A DNA stretch of 64,000 bases from Gemmatimonadota bacterium (GTDB lineage Bacteria; JAAXHH01), in assembly GCA_009837395.1 (NCBI GenBank), contig VXTP01000015.1:124001-188000 (forward strand). The letters run 5' to 3'. The notes beneath the pieces were generated by a model. It had not been told where the DNA came from and did not search any database. It saw only the letters and a list, made by a program, of their open reading frames with translations. Shown here in pieces: positions 35,187 through 44,627 of the stretch. Made by a program: the position numbers and the translations under genes. Position 1 is the stretch's first letter. Every line of letters begins with the position of its first letter.

Positions 35187-37082
35187 TCAGAACGCCTGTC
35201 CGAGACCGAAGTAGAAAAAAGTCCGGTCGTACTTTCTTGAATTGGGAGGGTCGATCTTGCTTTGATTGTGAAAACCCACGTCGCCCCGTATCAGCCCGAT
35301 CGGCGAACTCACACGGACTCCCGCCCCGTAACCAAGCAGGAGATCTCCGAAACCGAAAGAACCCACCGTCTTTCCTACCCCGCCCCAGTCCGCGAATACG
35401 GCCAGGTCAAACCGGGAGAAGGGTACCTGGATTTCATGCTGCGCGCTGATGGCGATCAGTCCGCCGTCGGGCTGGCCGATCCTGTTTATGCCGAACCCCC
35501 GCACCGATCGGTCGCCTCCGATGAACAGTCTGCTGTCGAGGGGTACGCGGTTTTCGTTCAGCGCCCTCACGTAGGCGAACGAGACCGCGGTGGAAAAATC
35601 CGGCGCGTTGGGAAAGGTCAGGTATTTGCGGGCTATGGCCCTCACCGTAAGTATCGAGTTCCGGTTGAGCGTGGAACTGCCGAGCAGGGGGCTGGCCACG
35701 CTGCTCTGGAATTGACCGAAGAACCCCGTCTTCGGATTCAGGATATCATCCCGCGTGTCGTACGTCACAAGCCCGGTCAGACTGCCTTCGCGCCTGGACC
35801 GGAGGCTGTCGACTTCCGAACCGCTTCGCAGGAGTTCGGCCAGTTCGTCGCTGAGCGACGACACCTCGATGTTCTTCAGCGTATAGGTCAGTTGACTGCG
35901 GTAGGTGCGGGAGAGTTCGCGGTTGACCGCCACGGACACGCCCGCTTCCTGCTCGGTATGGCTGATGCGGTCCTCGCGCCGGAAGAACGCGCGCAGGATG
36001 CCCGTCGTCCGGGTCCGGAACAACCACGGTTGCGTGACCCCCGACTCGATGTGCTGGAAGAGCGAACTGATCTGGCCGTTGGCGCCAATGGTGATCCCCC
36101 GGCCCAACAAGTTTCGGTATGCGACACTGAAGCTGCCCCTGAAGCGTTCGGCCGTGGCGAAGCCGGCGCCGAAACTCACCTCTCCCCCGGGCAATTCGGT
36201 GACCTCCACTACCAGGTCCCGCACCGTAGCTGAGGTGTCGCTCCTCAGGGGAGACAGGCGCACGCTGCGGAAAAGGCCCGTCTGGAAGAGCCGGGTCTGG
36301 CTCAACGATATCTTCGCGTTGTCGTAGAGTTCTCCCGGTTGGATCTCCAGTTCGCGGATCACTACGTTTCTGTGGGTCTTCCGCAGACCTCGGACCTGTA
36401 TCGCACCCACGCTGACGGGATGCCCTTCGATAACCCCGAAGTTGACGGTAACGGAATGGTCCTCCTCGTGCACTAAGAATTTCGAGTCCACCACCACGTC
36501 CAGGAGCGCCCGGCGATCGGCGAGACGCTGGATGTAGCGTTTGTCCGTCGCGGCGGAGAGTCGGAAGAATACCTGGCCCTCCCGCGTGATAAGGTTCTGC
36601 CGGATCTCGTCTTCGGACAGGTATCCGAAGCCGTTCAGATTTACCGCGCGCACGGTGTACCGCGGACCTTCGTCTATGACGATCCTGAGCGCGACCCGAT
36701 CCGTGTCAATCTCTTCGCGAACGTGCCGGACCCTTGCATCCAGAAAACCGCTGTTCTGGTAAAAGCTCTCGATCGCCGACAGGTCGGTCCGCCAGGTGGC
36801 GTTATTTATACGTCTGCGTTGCCAGAATCTGGGCTTTAGAAAACTGTCCGTTCTGGTTTCGATCAGACTGAGTATACGGTCGCCGGCGATGGTCGCGTTG
36901 CCTTCGACGACGATGCGATCGACGATGAGGGACTGCTGGGCGTCAACGGGGAAAGCGTACAGGATCGCCAGGAGAAACAGCGTCCGGTACGTACCGGAAT
37001 ACCGCGTCCGGGATGAACCGATACGACCCGATTCGGCAACGGTTGGCTTCGAGGGAAGCCTCATTCCCTTTACCATGTGCAT
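35187..37082 (-). CDS. BamA/TamA family outer-membrane protein
   Basis: This 631-residue Omp85-family protein inserts or exports proteins at the outer membrane. It has a signal peptide with a long basic leader (hydrophobic core about 33-45, cleavage near VDAQ), at least three POTRA domains (IVDRIVVEGNATIAGDRI, IVIDEGPRYTVRAVNLNG, GVIEGHPVSVGAIQVRGL) and a C-terminal 16-strand barrel with GDRSVRGFG (the lid-lock VRGF motif). The last residue is Phe, as expected for barrel recognition. The upstream tamB gene makes a TamA role likely; gap 48 bp. Confidence 0.9.
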   Translation of the reverse strand: MHMVKGMRLPSKPTVAESGRIGSSRTRYSGTYRTLFLLAILYAFPVDAQQSLIVDRIVVEGNATIAGDRILSLIETRTDSFLKPRFWQRRRINNATWRTDLSAIESFYQNSGFLDARVRHVREEIDTDRVALRIVIDEGPRYTVRAVNLNGFGYLSEDEIRQNLITREGQVFFRLSAATDKRYIQRLADRRALLDVVVDSKFLVHEEDHSVTVNFGVIEGHPVSVGAIQVRGLRKTHRNVVIRELEIQPGELYDNAKISLSQTRLFQTGLFRSVRLSPLRSDTSATVRDLVVEVTELPGGEVSFGAGFATAERFRGSFSVAYRNLLGRGITIGANGQISSLFQHIESGVTQPWLFRTRTTGILRAFFRREDRISHTEQEAGVSVAVNRELSRTYRSQLTYTLKNIEVSSLSDELAELLRSGSEVDSLRSRREGSLTGLVTYDTRDDILNPKTGFFGQFQSSVASPLLGSSTLNRNSILTVRAIARKYLTFPNAPDFSTAVSFAYVRALNENRVPLDSRLFIGGDRSVRGFGINRIGQPDGGLIAISAQHEIQVPFSRFDLAVFADWGGVGKTVGSFGFGDLLLGYGAGVRVSSPIGLIRGDVGFHNQSKIDPPNSRKYDRTFFYFGLGQAF

Positions 37083-37130
37083 TGCCTGACCGTTTGGTCC
37101 CCTGTCGTCCTTGCATGCAAAGGCGCAGGT

Positions 37131-40100
37131 TTACCGAAACCGGAATTTGACCCGGAGGTCTATGCCATTCTGAGGATGTTCGCCCAGTTGTTCGGAAAAG
37201 GTCTCGATAAACAGGAAATCCGTCAACTGGTAACCGACCCGCAGCGAGTATTCCGAAGATTGGAACAATCGGGTAAAGCTGACCCGGGCGCGCCGGTTGA
37301 TCCGCTTGCTGAGGGTAAGTTGTACCGGCGATCCGGCCTGAATGGCGCTGTTCATTGAGAAAGGATCGCCTTCGACCTGGACTTCGTCGAGATTAAGCAA
37401 GGCCTCTGCGAGTGCTTCTCCGGTCATCAAAAAGGCCCTGTTTCTCATGCCGGCGTATTCATCGGGCGTGCCCAGACTGGTGAGTCCGGCCGTGCCGAAA
37501 GTCAGCAGGGAGACGACCTCGGGACCGTAGATCACCTCGGGGCCGGCAAGCGACCGGGAACCCGAAGCCAGAATCTCCGTAGCGTTGTCGTCGCGCGGCG
37601 CTGCGCGCAACTGGGGTGTCACCGTCGACACCGGTCCGGACGCGAGCAGTTCCACTTCGTAATAGGTATCGTGAATGTCGCGCACGCGGGGCGCCCAGGC
37701 CTGAATGTTCAGGACCGGGTCGAGCTGCGCCACCGGGTACTCGATCAGCGCGGTAAAGCTTTCCAACGGTACGCGCCTGGTCAGGTCGATCCGTCCGGTT
37801 TCCAGTTCGAAGGTGGCGCCCAGGTACCTGATTACGCCGTCATCCTCGGCGACGGCGTTTCCGGTCAACAGGGGATTCTGCACCGTATTGCCGAGGGCCA
37901 CCCCGCCCTCGACGGTCAGTTGGGCGATATTGTTCTCGACGGCCAGGTCGGTCACGTCCACGGCTACGTCCAGCGCGATGCTTTCCAGGAACGGGTCGGG
38001 CGTGTCCTGCGGACGTATGATCGCGTTGTCGAGGAGCAATTCGCCGATATCCAGCGAATGTGTGACCACTCCGGTCACGACGATCGGATCGGCTACATTG
38101 TAAATCCGTGAACGGTCCCTGTTGCCGGTCCAGGCAAGCGATCCGTCGATTACAAGCATGGCCGAACCGAGCCGTTCCACTTCAGCCTGGCTGAAATCGG
38201 CATAGGCTTCGATTTCGGCGAAGGCCAGGTTGTCTGTCAAGAGGTCACCAGAAACCCGGACCGTGCCGTCCCCGGCGCGGAACGCTGTGGGTTTTAGCGC
38301 GAAGGCGCCTCCATCGACGTCGACCTGCAGCACGTCTGCCCGGAACATCGGTTCGAACTCACGGAAACGCAACGCCGCGTCCCGAACGGTGACCTGACCG
38401 ACCGACCGGGGTGAAGCGGGTGTTCCTCCGATGGACAGGCGGATGTCGGCCTTCCCCTCGATGCGTTCGAGATCGTACACGACGCCGCTCAGGAAAGACA
38501 GGTCGATGTCGTCTCCTTCGACGGTCAGGGCGATATCTTCCACACCGGTCGCATCGCCGGTCCTTTCAGTACGGGCCGGGTCATAGGGTATGGAGCCGTG
38601 AGCGGTTATGGTATCGCCGCCTTTGCGAATCCTCAGGTCCCGGATGGCGATTTCCCCGCCGCTATACACCATGTGGGCGGCGAGGCTGTCCAGGGAGGCT
38701 TGATTGTATCTCGGTTGATCCATGGAAACGCGGGCGTCTATGACCCGGGCGGAGGCCGGACCGGTGACTTCGATCCGGGTATTCACGTTACCGCCCAGGG
38801 GAAGGTCGAGATTCGCCAGTGCCATTACGGCGTCCATCCTGATCTGCTCACCCAGGATGACGAAATCGGACGCGCCCGCCTCCGTTCCGCCATCGACGTA
38901 CGCCAGGCGGCCGTGCATCGAAAGCCGGCCCCGCTCGTCACCGGGTTGGTTGATGCGGCGAAACGTGGCGGACATGGATTCCATATGGATGTGGGCCCCG
39001 TCGAAATGCAGCCTGACGGGTTCCGTATTCACCAGCTCGTTCTGGAGACCGAACAGTTTCAGCGAGTCCAGCGCCATGACTCCGTCGACGTCGCTGCGGT
39101 CCCGGACCGAACCGTTCACGTCGATCCTGCCCCGGATGTACCCGTCCAGATCGGCGGGAACCACCTCGAAGAACTCCCGCAGGGGCGCCACGGCCAGATT
39201 GTTCACGACCATGGACGCCGTGTATCTTTCGCCGGACGGAAGCGACTCCGGTTGGACCTCCGTCGCCCATCGCAGATCGACCGGATAGACAAGATCGATC
39301 TCCGATCGTCCCACCGGACTCTGCACGGATAGCATGGGAACCCGCAGCAACCGGTCTTCGTAAAGCGCCGATGCGGCCACCGTGCCAAGCAGGTTGGTTC
39401 TGTTTCCTAGTGTATAGCTCACGTTCGATACGGTCAGCTGGCTGTTCATCCTGGGATCCTCCGGCGTGCCCTCCAGGGAGATCACGCCGTCCATGGCGCC
39501 GCTGAACGTGCCGGCCGACACCAGGAAAGGCGAGAAGAACTCCAGCTGCACGCCTTCCAGGACGGTTTCAAGGTCGACCGGTCCGTCCGCGGCGAGACTC
39601 GCCGTACCGTCGACCGTTACGCGCCCGAAATCGCCCGCCAGTCTGAATTCGTCCACGGTAATGACCTGGTTCTCCAGCTTCACGGTGGAGGGAGCCGCGG
39701 AATGCAGTATCCGATCGTTCATCAATACATCCAACGAATCAAGGGAGACCGTTATGGTGGACAGGTCCGGATACCCGGCCAGTCCCACGGCGTGTACGCT
39801 CCCGCTGAACGTGCCGGTGCCGCCTTCGACCGGTCTCTTGGAGAGAATGGAAAGCAGCGGAGACAGCGAAGTCTGCAGCAGATCGACCCGCAGATCGTAG
39901 GGGTACTGCCCGGTCAGTTCGAGGGATCCTTCCGCGCGCACGGTGGGACCCGGCACCCGGTTCAGGATAAACGCCAGGCGGTCCGTGTCGATCGTCATTT
40001 CCAGATCGGTGTCGCCCAGGTCTTCGTTTTGAATCGCCAGGTTCCGGACGGTGCCCTTCCCCGTTGCGGACGGCTGTTGTATGGTGCCGGAAATCTCCCC

Positions 40101-41894
40101 CTGCATGCGGAGGATGGCATCCAGCCCCCACCAAGATTCGCTTTGGAGGTAGTCTCCGAGTCTGAGGTCATGCACGTTGAAGTATCCGGACACAGCCCGG
40201 TCGCCGGCCAGGTTCGTCCTCGCCCGGAGCTCCAGCCTGTCCAGTACGGCATTGATCGTCAGGTTGCGTCGCTCGTCCAGAAAACCTTCGACTTTCGTTT
40301 CGCCGAGGAGGACATCGCCATAGGCCAGATCGCTGACCCAGCCACCGAGCCGAACGGTCGGCCGCCGGAGCGTGCCCAGCAGGTAGAGATCCAGGTCGCC
40401 CGAACCGCGGAGTTCTTCGAAATCCAGCGGCGGGGGCAGCTTTCCGACGTCTTGCACGTCGACCGAACCGGTCAGCTGAATGTTCCCGTCCGTGCCGAGT
40501 TGTCCCTCGGTGTTAACCTGGAAAGACGCTTCCCGGAGGTCGGTCCGCAGCAAACCGCGCCGGTACGTGGCCGTCGCCGTTACCTCCCGCAACGGCAGGC
40601 CGCTTATGCTCACCAGGGCGGAAGAAGCGCTCAGATCGGCCCTGCGGGGCGCGTCGTCGAAGCCGTCGCCTTCCATTTCGAAGGCCAATTCCACCTCGCC
40701 CTCCAGTTCGCTTTCGTCGCCGACGAGGACCGTCGGCAGGGCGGGGAGCGCGATCCCGGGCGACTCCAGCTGCAGGCGGTATCCGGTAGATTCTCCACTG
40801 AAATCGAGCCGGCCCCGTCCCGATATCCATCCGGCCTCATGCCTGCCCCGAAACCGGTTGACCGTGAGCACGTCCCGCGCATAGGCCATATCCAATGCGG
40901 CCAGGTCGAAGGCGCCGTACTCCGATCGTACCACCGGCGACGTGAACCTGGCCTCGATGGCCGGATCGGACAGGCTGTTGCGCAGCGACCCGGTCATGGT
41001 GAAGGTCCCCGGCATGGTGTTTTCGAACCCGATGATTCGCAGTATGGCGCCGACTTGTCCGTTCGCGGCGAAATCCAGCGTGGCCGGATTCTCGTCCGCG
41101 GTCGATATCTCGCCGGTCACGTGGTATCTTATCGGTGGACCGTGGGCGGATTCCATGGTCAGGTCGTGAACCGTAAGGTCGTCCCCTTCGAAGTACACGT
41201 CCGCGCGCATATTCGTTGCCGCGTCTTCATAGCCCGCAATACGGTAAGCCACGTGCCCCGCGTCGATCTCGCCTTCCACCGTGAAAGGCCGGAGCACGGA
41301 GCCGATGAAACCGACTTCCCCGGCGCTCACCGCCGTGGAATCCCCGGGATCGTAATAGCGGAACGTGCCGTTCCGGATCCGCAGGTCGCGCAGATCGAAG
41401 GGCAGGCCGGACGTTCCTTCATCCGCTTCCCCGTCCTGCGCCGCTTCCCCGTCCTGCGCCGCTTCCCCGTCCTGCGCCGGGCCGCCGAACAGTAGATCCA
41501 CGGAATTCATCCCGCTGCCCGCGGCGTCTTCGATATAGGCCATGCGGAATCCGTCGATCCAGACGCTGTAGAGCGGCGCATCGCCCACCGCGGCGTCCCA
41601 GAGGTTGAAGTCTATCCTGATTTCGTCCGCACCCGCGACCTCCCCCCCGCCATGGACCTCCGCCAGGCGCAGGGAAACGCCCCGCATCGCCAGGTGCGTC
41701 CGCAAGCCGGTTTCGACGCGCTCGATCGCTACCTGTCCGTTGAGCCGGTCCTGGACGTTCCGCACCACGGCGCGGCGGATCTGGTCATTGCCCCAGCCGG
41801 TTCCCAGCAGGACGAGGACGGCCAGGCTTGCCGCCAGCGTCAGCGCGGCGAGCAGGCCCAGTCCCATGGTCCATATGTTCAGCCGTAGTTTCAT
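37131..41894 (-). CDS. tamB: Translocation and assembly module protein TamB
   Basis: This 1587-residue protein is a periplasm-spanning beta-groove protein of the TamB/AsmA type that works with TamA and may carry lipids to the outer membrane. The N-terminus has one membrane anchor (about residues 9-31, MGLGLLAALTLAASLAVLVL); the body is long repetitive beta structure and the C-terminus has the DUF490-type ending with FLFIETFSEQLG and RVKFRFR. The ATG at 41894 is preferred to 42005, which would overlap the upstream gene. A tandem EAAQDG repeat lies near residues 140-157. Confidence 0.9.
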   Translation of the reverse strand: MKLRLNIWTMGLGLLAALTLAASLAVLVLLGTGWGNDQIRRAVVRNVQDRLNGQVAIERVETGLRTHLAMRGVSLRLAEVHGGGEVAGADEIRIDFNLWDAAVGDAPLYSVWIDGFRMAYIEDAAGSGMNSVDLLFGGPAQDGEAAQDGEAAQDGEADEGTSGLPFDLRDLRIRNGTFRYYDPGDSTAVSAGEVGFIGSVLRPFTVEGEIDAGHVAYRIAGYEDAATNMRADVYFEGDDLTVHDLTMESAHGPPIRYHVTGEISTADENPATLDFAANGQVGAILRIIGFENTMPGTFTMTGSLRNSLSDPAIEARFTSPVVRSEYGAFDLAALDMAYARDVLTVNRFRGRHEAGWISGRGRLDFSGESTGYRLQLESPGIALPALPTVLVGDESELEGEVELAFEMEGDGFDDAPRRADLSASSALVSISGLPLREVTATATYRRGLLRTDLREASFQVNTEGQLGTDGNIQLTGSVDVQDVGKLPPPLDFEELRGSGDLDLYLLGTLRRPTVRLGGWVSDLAYGDVLLGETKVEGFLDERRNLTINAVLDRLELRARTNLAGDRAVSGYFNVHDLRLGDYLQSESWWGLDAILRMQGEISGTIQQPSATGKGTVRNLAIQNEDLGDTDLEMTIDTDRLAFILNRVPGPTVRAEGSLELTGQYPYDLRVDLLQTSLSPLLSILSKRPVEGGTGTFSGSVHAVGLAGYPDLSTITVSLDSLDVLMNDRILHSAAPSTVKLENQVITVDEFRLAGDFGRVTVDGTASLAADGPVDLETVLEGVQLEFFSPFLVSAGTFSGAMDGVISLEGTPEDPRMNSQLTVSNVSYTLGNRTNLLGTVAASALYEDRLLRVPMLSVQSPVGRSEIDLVYPVDLRWATEVQPESLPSGERYTASMVVNNLAVAPLREFFEVVPADLDGYIRGRIDVNGSVRDRSDVDGVMALDSLKLFGLQNELVNTEPVRLHFDGAHIHMESMSATFRRINQPGDERGRLSMHGRLAYVDGGTEAGASDFVILGEQIRMDAVMALANLDLPLGGNVNTRIEVTGPASARVIDARVSMDQPRYNQASLDSLAAHMVYSGGEIAIRDLRIRKGGDTITAHGSIPYDPARTERTGDATGVEDIALTVEGDDIDLSFLSGVVYDLERIEGKADIRLSIGGTPASPRSVGQVTVRDAALRFREFEPMFRADVLQVDVDGGAFALKPTAFRAGDGTVRVSGDLLTDNLAFAEIEAYADFSQAEVERLGSAMLVIDGSLAWTGNRDRSRIYNVADPIVVTGVVTHSLDIGELLLDNAIIRPQDTPDPFLESIALDVAVDVTDLAVENNIAQLTVEGGVALGNTVQNPLLTGNAVAEDDGVIRYLGATFELETGRIDLTRRVPLESFTALIEYPVAQLDPVLNIQAWAPRVRDIHDTYYEVELLASGPVSTVTPQLRAAPRDDNATEILASGSRSLAGPEVIYGPEVVSLLTFGTAGLTSLGTPDEYAGMRNRAFLMTGEALAEALLNLDEVQVEGDPFSMNSAIQAGSPVQLTLSKRINRRARVSFTRLFQSSEYSLRVGYQLTDFLFIETFSEQLGEHPQNGIDLRVKFRFR
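41425..41478. repeat. Three perfect 18-bp units in tamB
   Basis: Identical units at 41425, 41443 and 41461 encode AQDGEA three times in the N-terminal part of TamB. Confidence 0.95.
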
Positions 41895-41953
41895 CGTGCC
41901 ATACCGAGATGTGAAGTCCGAAGTCGTCAGACCGAAGCCGCCGGACCGAAGTC

Positions 41954-44260
41954 TCAATCGAACAGCTTGTGGACGAACCGGGTCCTCAGCGCCCTGGCCG
42001 CCCATTCCATGTTCCGTTCAATGTCCCGTCGCAGTCGTTCGCCCGGTCCCGCGCCGTCTCCCTCCTCGTATCCCAGGCGGCGGGCAAGGAACAGAAACTC
42101 CTGGGAAGACCAGTCCGGAAGGACGAGGTCCCGGGCATTGCCGCGCACCATGCGAAGGGCGTTGATCAGTCTTACGAGGAACCGGTATGCCCGGTCCAGC
42201 ATGCCACGCTCTTCGTCCGAAAGGAACCCGGCTCGGTTGAGGGCTTCCATGGCCTCCAGCGTGTTCGGTCCGCGAACGGAGTCGTTCCGGGCGCCGTAGA
42301 GGATCTGCAGGTCCTGCACGAAGTACTCGATGTCGATCAGGCCGCCGTAACTGTATTTGACGTTGATGGCGCCGGTTTCGACCAGTTCGTCGTTCTGCCG
42401 CTCGCGTAGATGGGTCCACGACCGGCCGTCGACCGGGGCTTCGTGGTACACGAAAGCATCACGTGCAGCCTCGACGTCCCCACCCAGGACCGGATCGCCC
42501 CCGATGGCGCGCAGCTTGATCAGCGCGTGGCGCTCGTAGGGCAGGGCGCCGCCTTTTTCATTGAAATACGCGTTGAACTTCTCCAGGGAGGAGGCCAGGG
42601 CGCCCTTTTCGCCGTAGGGCCGGAGCCGGAGGTCGATCTCGAACAGGCCTTCTCTCCGGGATTCGATGGTGCTGCAGATCATGCGCACGAGCCGCTCGTA
42701 GTACTCCGAATTCAACACGACGTGGGGGCCGCTCGTACTGCCCTGTCCGGCGTAGACGAACATCAGTTCGATATCCGAGGCCCAACCCAGTTCCCGGCCG
42801 CCGCATTTACCCAGTGCGCAGATGCTGAATACGCAGGGCTCGCCGGAGGGAAGCGTGGGCTCGCCGTACTGCCGGCGCTGCTCCTGGTCGCATATCTCAT
42901 ACGCAGACTCGAGGACCACCTCCGCCAGCGTGGTGAGTTCGCGGGAAAAGGCCTGGATGTCTTGCTTCTTCTCCAGGATCTGTCGCATGCTGATCCGGAG
43001 CATCTCCTTGTCCTTGTACCGGTTCAGCAACTCCTTGCGGCGGGCGTAACTTCCGACTTTCGACAACCGCGCGGCCAGTTCGCCTTCCATCTGCTCCCGA
43101 GACCTGACGATCCCGACCACCTTGATGTCCTGCAGCACGGGGAACAGGTTCTTGTACTGCATCCTGAGAAAGTCCTTCCACAGGAAATCGCTCGTGCCGA
43201 AGAGGGTTGCCATCGCGCTGATCACTTCCTGCTTCTCCAACTGGTCGAACATCTCCTCCATCGCTCGGCCGGGCGGTACGTTGGCCAGGACCTGGTCGAT
43301 CAACTGGTTGAAGTGTTCCAGGGCCTGGGCGGGATTCGGCGCCCGGGTCAGCAGATGGGTAAACTGCTTGATGAGGGTGATCACGAACCGCAGTTCATGG
43401 AGTTTCCTCGGGTCGGTAATCTTGCCTCCGCGCCGGTCGGTCACCTCGAGCGTGTCCTGCACCTCGGCTCCGGCGGCCGCGATATCGATCCTTCGAATGT
43501 TGATGTCGCGCAGCGCCAGGGCGGTCGAAAGGGCGTACAGGAACGCAGGGGTATCCTGGCCCGTGATATCGAGGCGGGTCGCCCCGGTCCCGGTATCGTT
43601 GTCGATCGCCACGCGCACCGGGAACATGGAGGAGCCCTCCGCGCCCTCCTCGTGACGAAGATAGTCCACGACGCGTTCGTTGATCCTTCGCTGCTGCGCC
43701 CCCGCGCTGTTCATCCGCAGGCTGTGCATGGCATCCTTGATTTCCCGCGTAATGGCGGGCCAGTCCGGAGGATTCTCCGACGACGCGTGCACGCGGAAGA
43801 CATCCACGATCTTACGCTGCGTCCTCAGCGAGGCCGAGGTGATGTCCGGCAGCGCGGCCGGCGTGCCCGGTCTTGCGCGGCGCCGCCGTCTCGGCCGCAG
43901 GGGCCGTTTGCGCCCATCAACCGCCGGCGACGCATCGGCGTAGGTGAACACGTCACCCCGCCGTATGCTCAGTCCATTAGACGCCAGTAGGCCCGAAAGG
44001 ATCGAGATTACCGTCAGATTGTCAAAAGCCACGATGGTCAGCCGCCACGTGGATTCGTCCAGGGACTCCACGTCGATCTCCGCGGCGTTGTCCGGTCCCA
44101 GCCCGTTGATCATTTCGATATGTCGCCGGACCACTTCAGGCTCGTAACGCTCGAAGTAGGCCGGCTCCATCCGGTCGAGATGATCCCGGACCAGCATATC
44201 CGGCAGATCGGTGCCCTTGAGCTGCTCCGAAAGTTCCGTAAAAGGGATCGTATTCGTCAT
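41954..44260 (-). CDS. ACT-ACT-GlnE-type nucleotidyltransferase fusion
   Basis: This 768-residue cytoplasmic protein probably modifies a nitrogen-metabolism protein. Two ACT-like domains come first (about residues 60-105, and 210-290 ending EVTDRRGGKITDPRKL, as in GlnD). A single GlnE-type nucleotidyltransferase follows (ICALGKCGGRELGWASDIELMFVY, about 485-505) with the GlnE helical C-terminus (SYGGLIDIEYFVQDLQIL). Normal GlnE has two transferase domains and no ACT; normal GlnD has HD and ACT at the C-terminus. Start 44260 is preferred; 44305 is possible. Target and reaction direction unknown. Confidence 0.8.
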   Translation of the reverse strand: MTNTIPFTELSEQLKGTDLPDMLVRDHLDRMEPAYFERYEPEVVRRHIEMINGLGPDNAAEIDVESLDESTWRLTIVAFDNLTVISILSGLLASNGLSIRRGDVFTYADASPAVDGRKRPLRPRRRRRARPGTPAALPDITSASLRTQRKIVDVFRVHASSENPPDWPAITREIKDAMHSLRMNSAGAQQRRINERVVDYLRHEEGAEGSSMFPVRVAIDNDTGTGATRLDITGQDTPAFLYALSTALALRDINIRRIDIAAAGAEVQDTLEVTDRRGGKITDPRKLHELRFVITLIKQFTHLLTRAPNPAQALEHFNQLIDQVLANVPPGRAMEEMFDQLEKQEVISAMATLFGTSDFLWKDFLRMQYKNLFPVLQDIKVVGIVRSREQMEGELAARLSKVGSYARRKELLNRYKDKEMLRISMRQILEKKQDIQAFSRELTTLAEVVLESAYEICDQEQRRQYGEPTLPSGEPCVFSICALGKCGGRELGWASDIELMFVYAGQGSTSGPHVVLNSEYYERLVRMICSTIESRREGLFEIDLRLRPYGEKGALASSLEKFNAYFNEKGGALPYERHALIKLRAIGGDPVLGGDVEAARDAFVYHEAPVDGRSWTHLRERQNDELVETGAINVKYSYGGLIDIEYFVQDLQILYGARNDSVRGPNTLEAMEALNRAGFLSDEERGMLDRAYRFLVRLINALRMVRGNARDLVLPDWSSQEFLFLARRLGYEEGDGAGPGERLRRDIERNMEWAARALRTRFVHKLFD

Positions 44261-44426
44261 GCCGAGGTTCCGAAGGTTTTGGTCAAGGGCACAATACGCC
44301 TTCATACATAATACATCCAACCTTTCGTAAACACAACCACGGAACACATTTAGGTACACGCGCAGGTACACGCGCCCGGACGTGCGCGTGCGTACGAGAC
44401 CGGGCGTGCGCGTGGGCGATAAGGCG

Positions 44427-44460
44427 TGGCCAGTCGCGGTCCGCGGACCGCGACTGGCCA
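44427..44460. repeat. 34-bp perfect palindrome
   Basis: TGGCCAGTCGCGGTCCG (44427-44443) followed without a spacer by its exact inverse (44444-44460). There is no T run on either side, so it is not a simple terminator. Confidence 0.95.
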
Positions 44461-44522
44461 GGCGGGATCGCCGGACCGAGAAGGCGGAACCACAATAAAC
44501 TTGCGGATCGTCTACTTTTTTC

Positions 44523-44550
44523 TTGACAGCCCCATGAAAGGTTATATTAT
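44523..44550 (+). promoter_or_regulatory. Promoter for the iron-uptake locus
   Basis: TTGACA (44523-44528), 16 bp, TATTAT (44545-44550). Strong match, 77 bp before the DtxR-type regulator. A metal-regulator operator is expected nearby, but I do not see a clean one. Confidence 0.75.
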
Positions 44551-44627
44551 TCGAAGCCATATTTGATAAGCCAAACTTTTTATAGTGCCGGCAATGCGAT
44601 GGTTGCCATAACGAATCGGACAGTGAG

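Larger units (their letters stand above)
44306..44627. other. Divergent intergenic region with palindrome, alternating CG tract and promoter
   Basis: This 322-bp gap separates the GlnE-like gene and the iron regulator. It holds an alternating purine-pyrimidine tract (44380-44396), a 34-bp perfect palindrome (44427-44460) and an AT-rich promoter segment (44523-44580). No gene is seen; open frames through it lack codon structure. Confidence 0.75.

Noticed and set aside
44427-44460. Palindrome as an ordinary terminator
   Set aside because: No T run on either strand and no loop; both flanking genes are transcribed away from it.
44380-44460. Transposon end or IS remnant
   Set aside because: No transposase fragment, target duplication or matching second copy is seen in the window.
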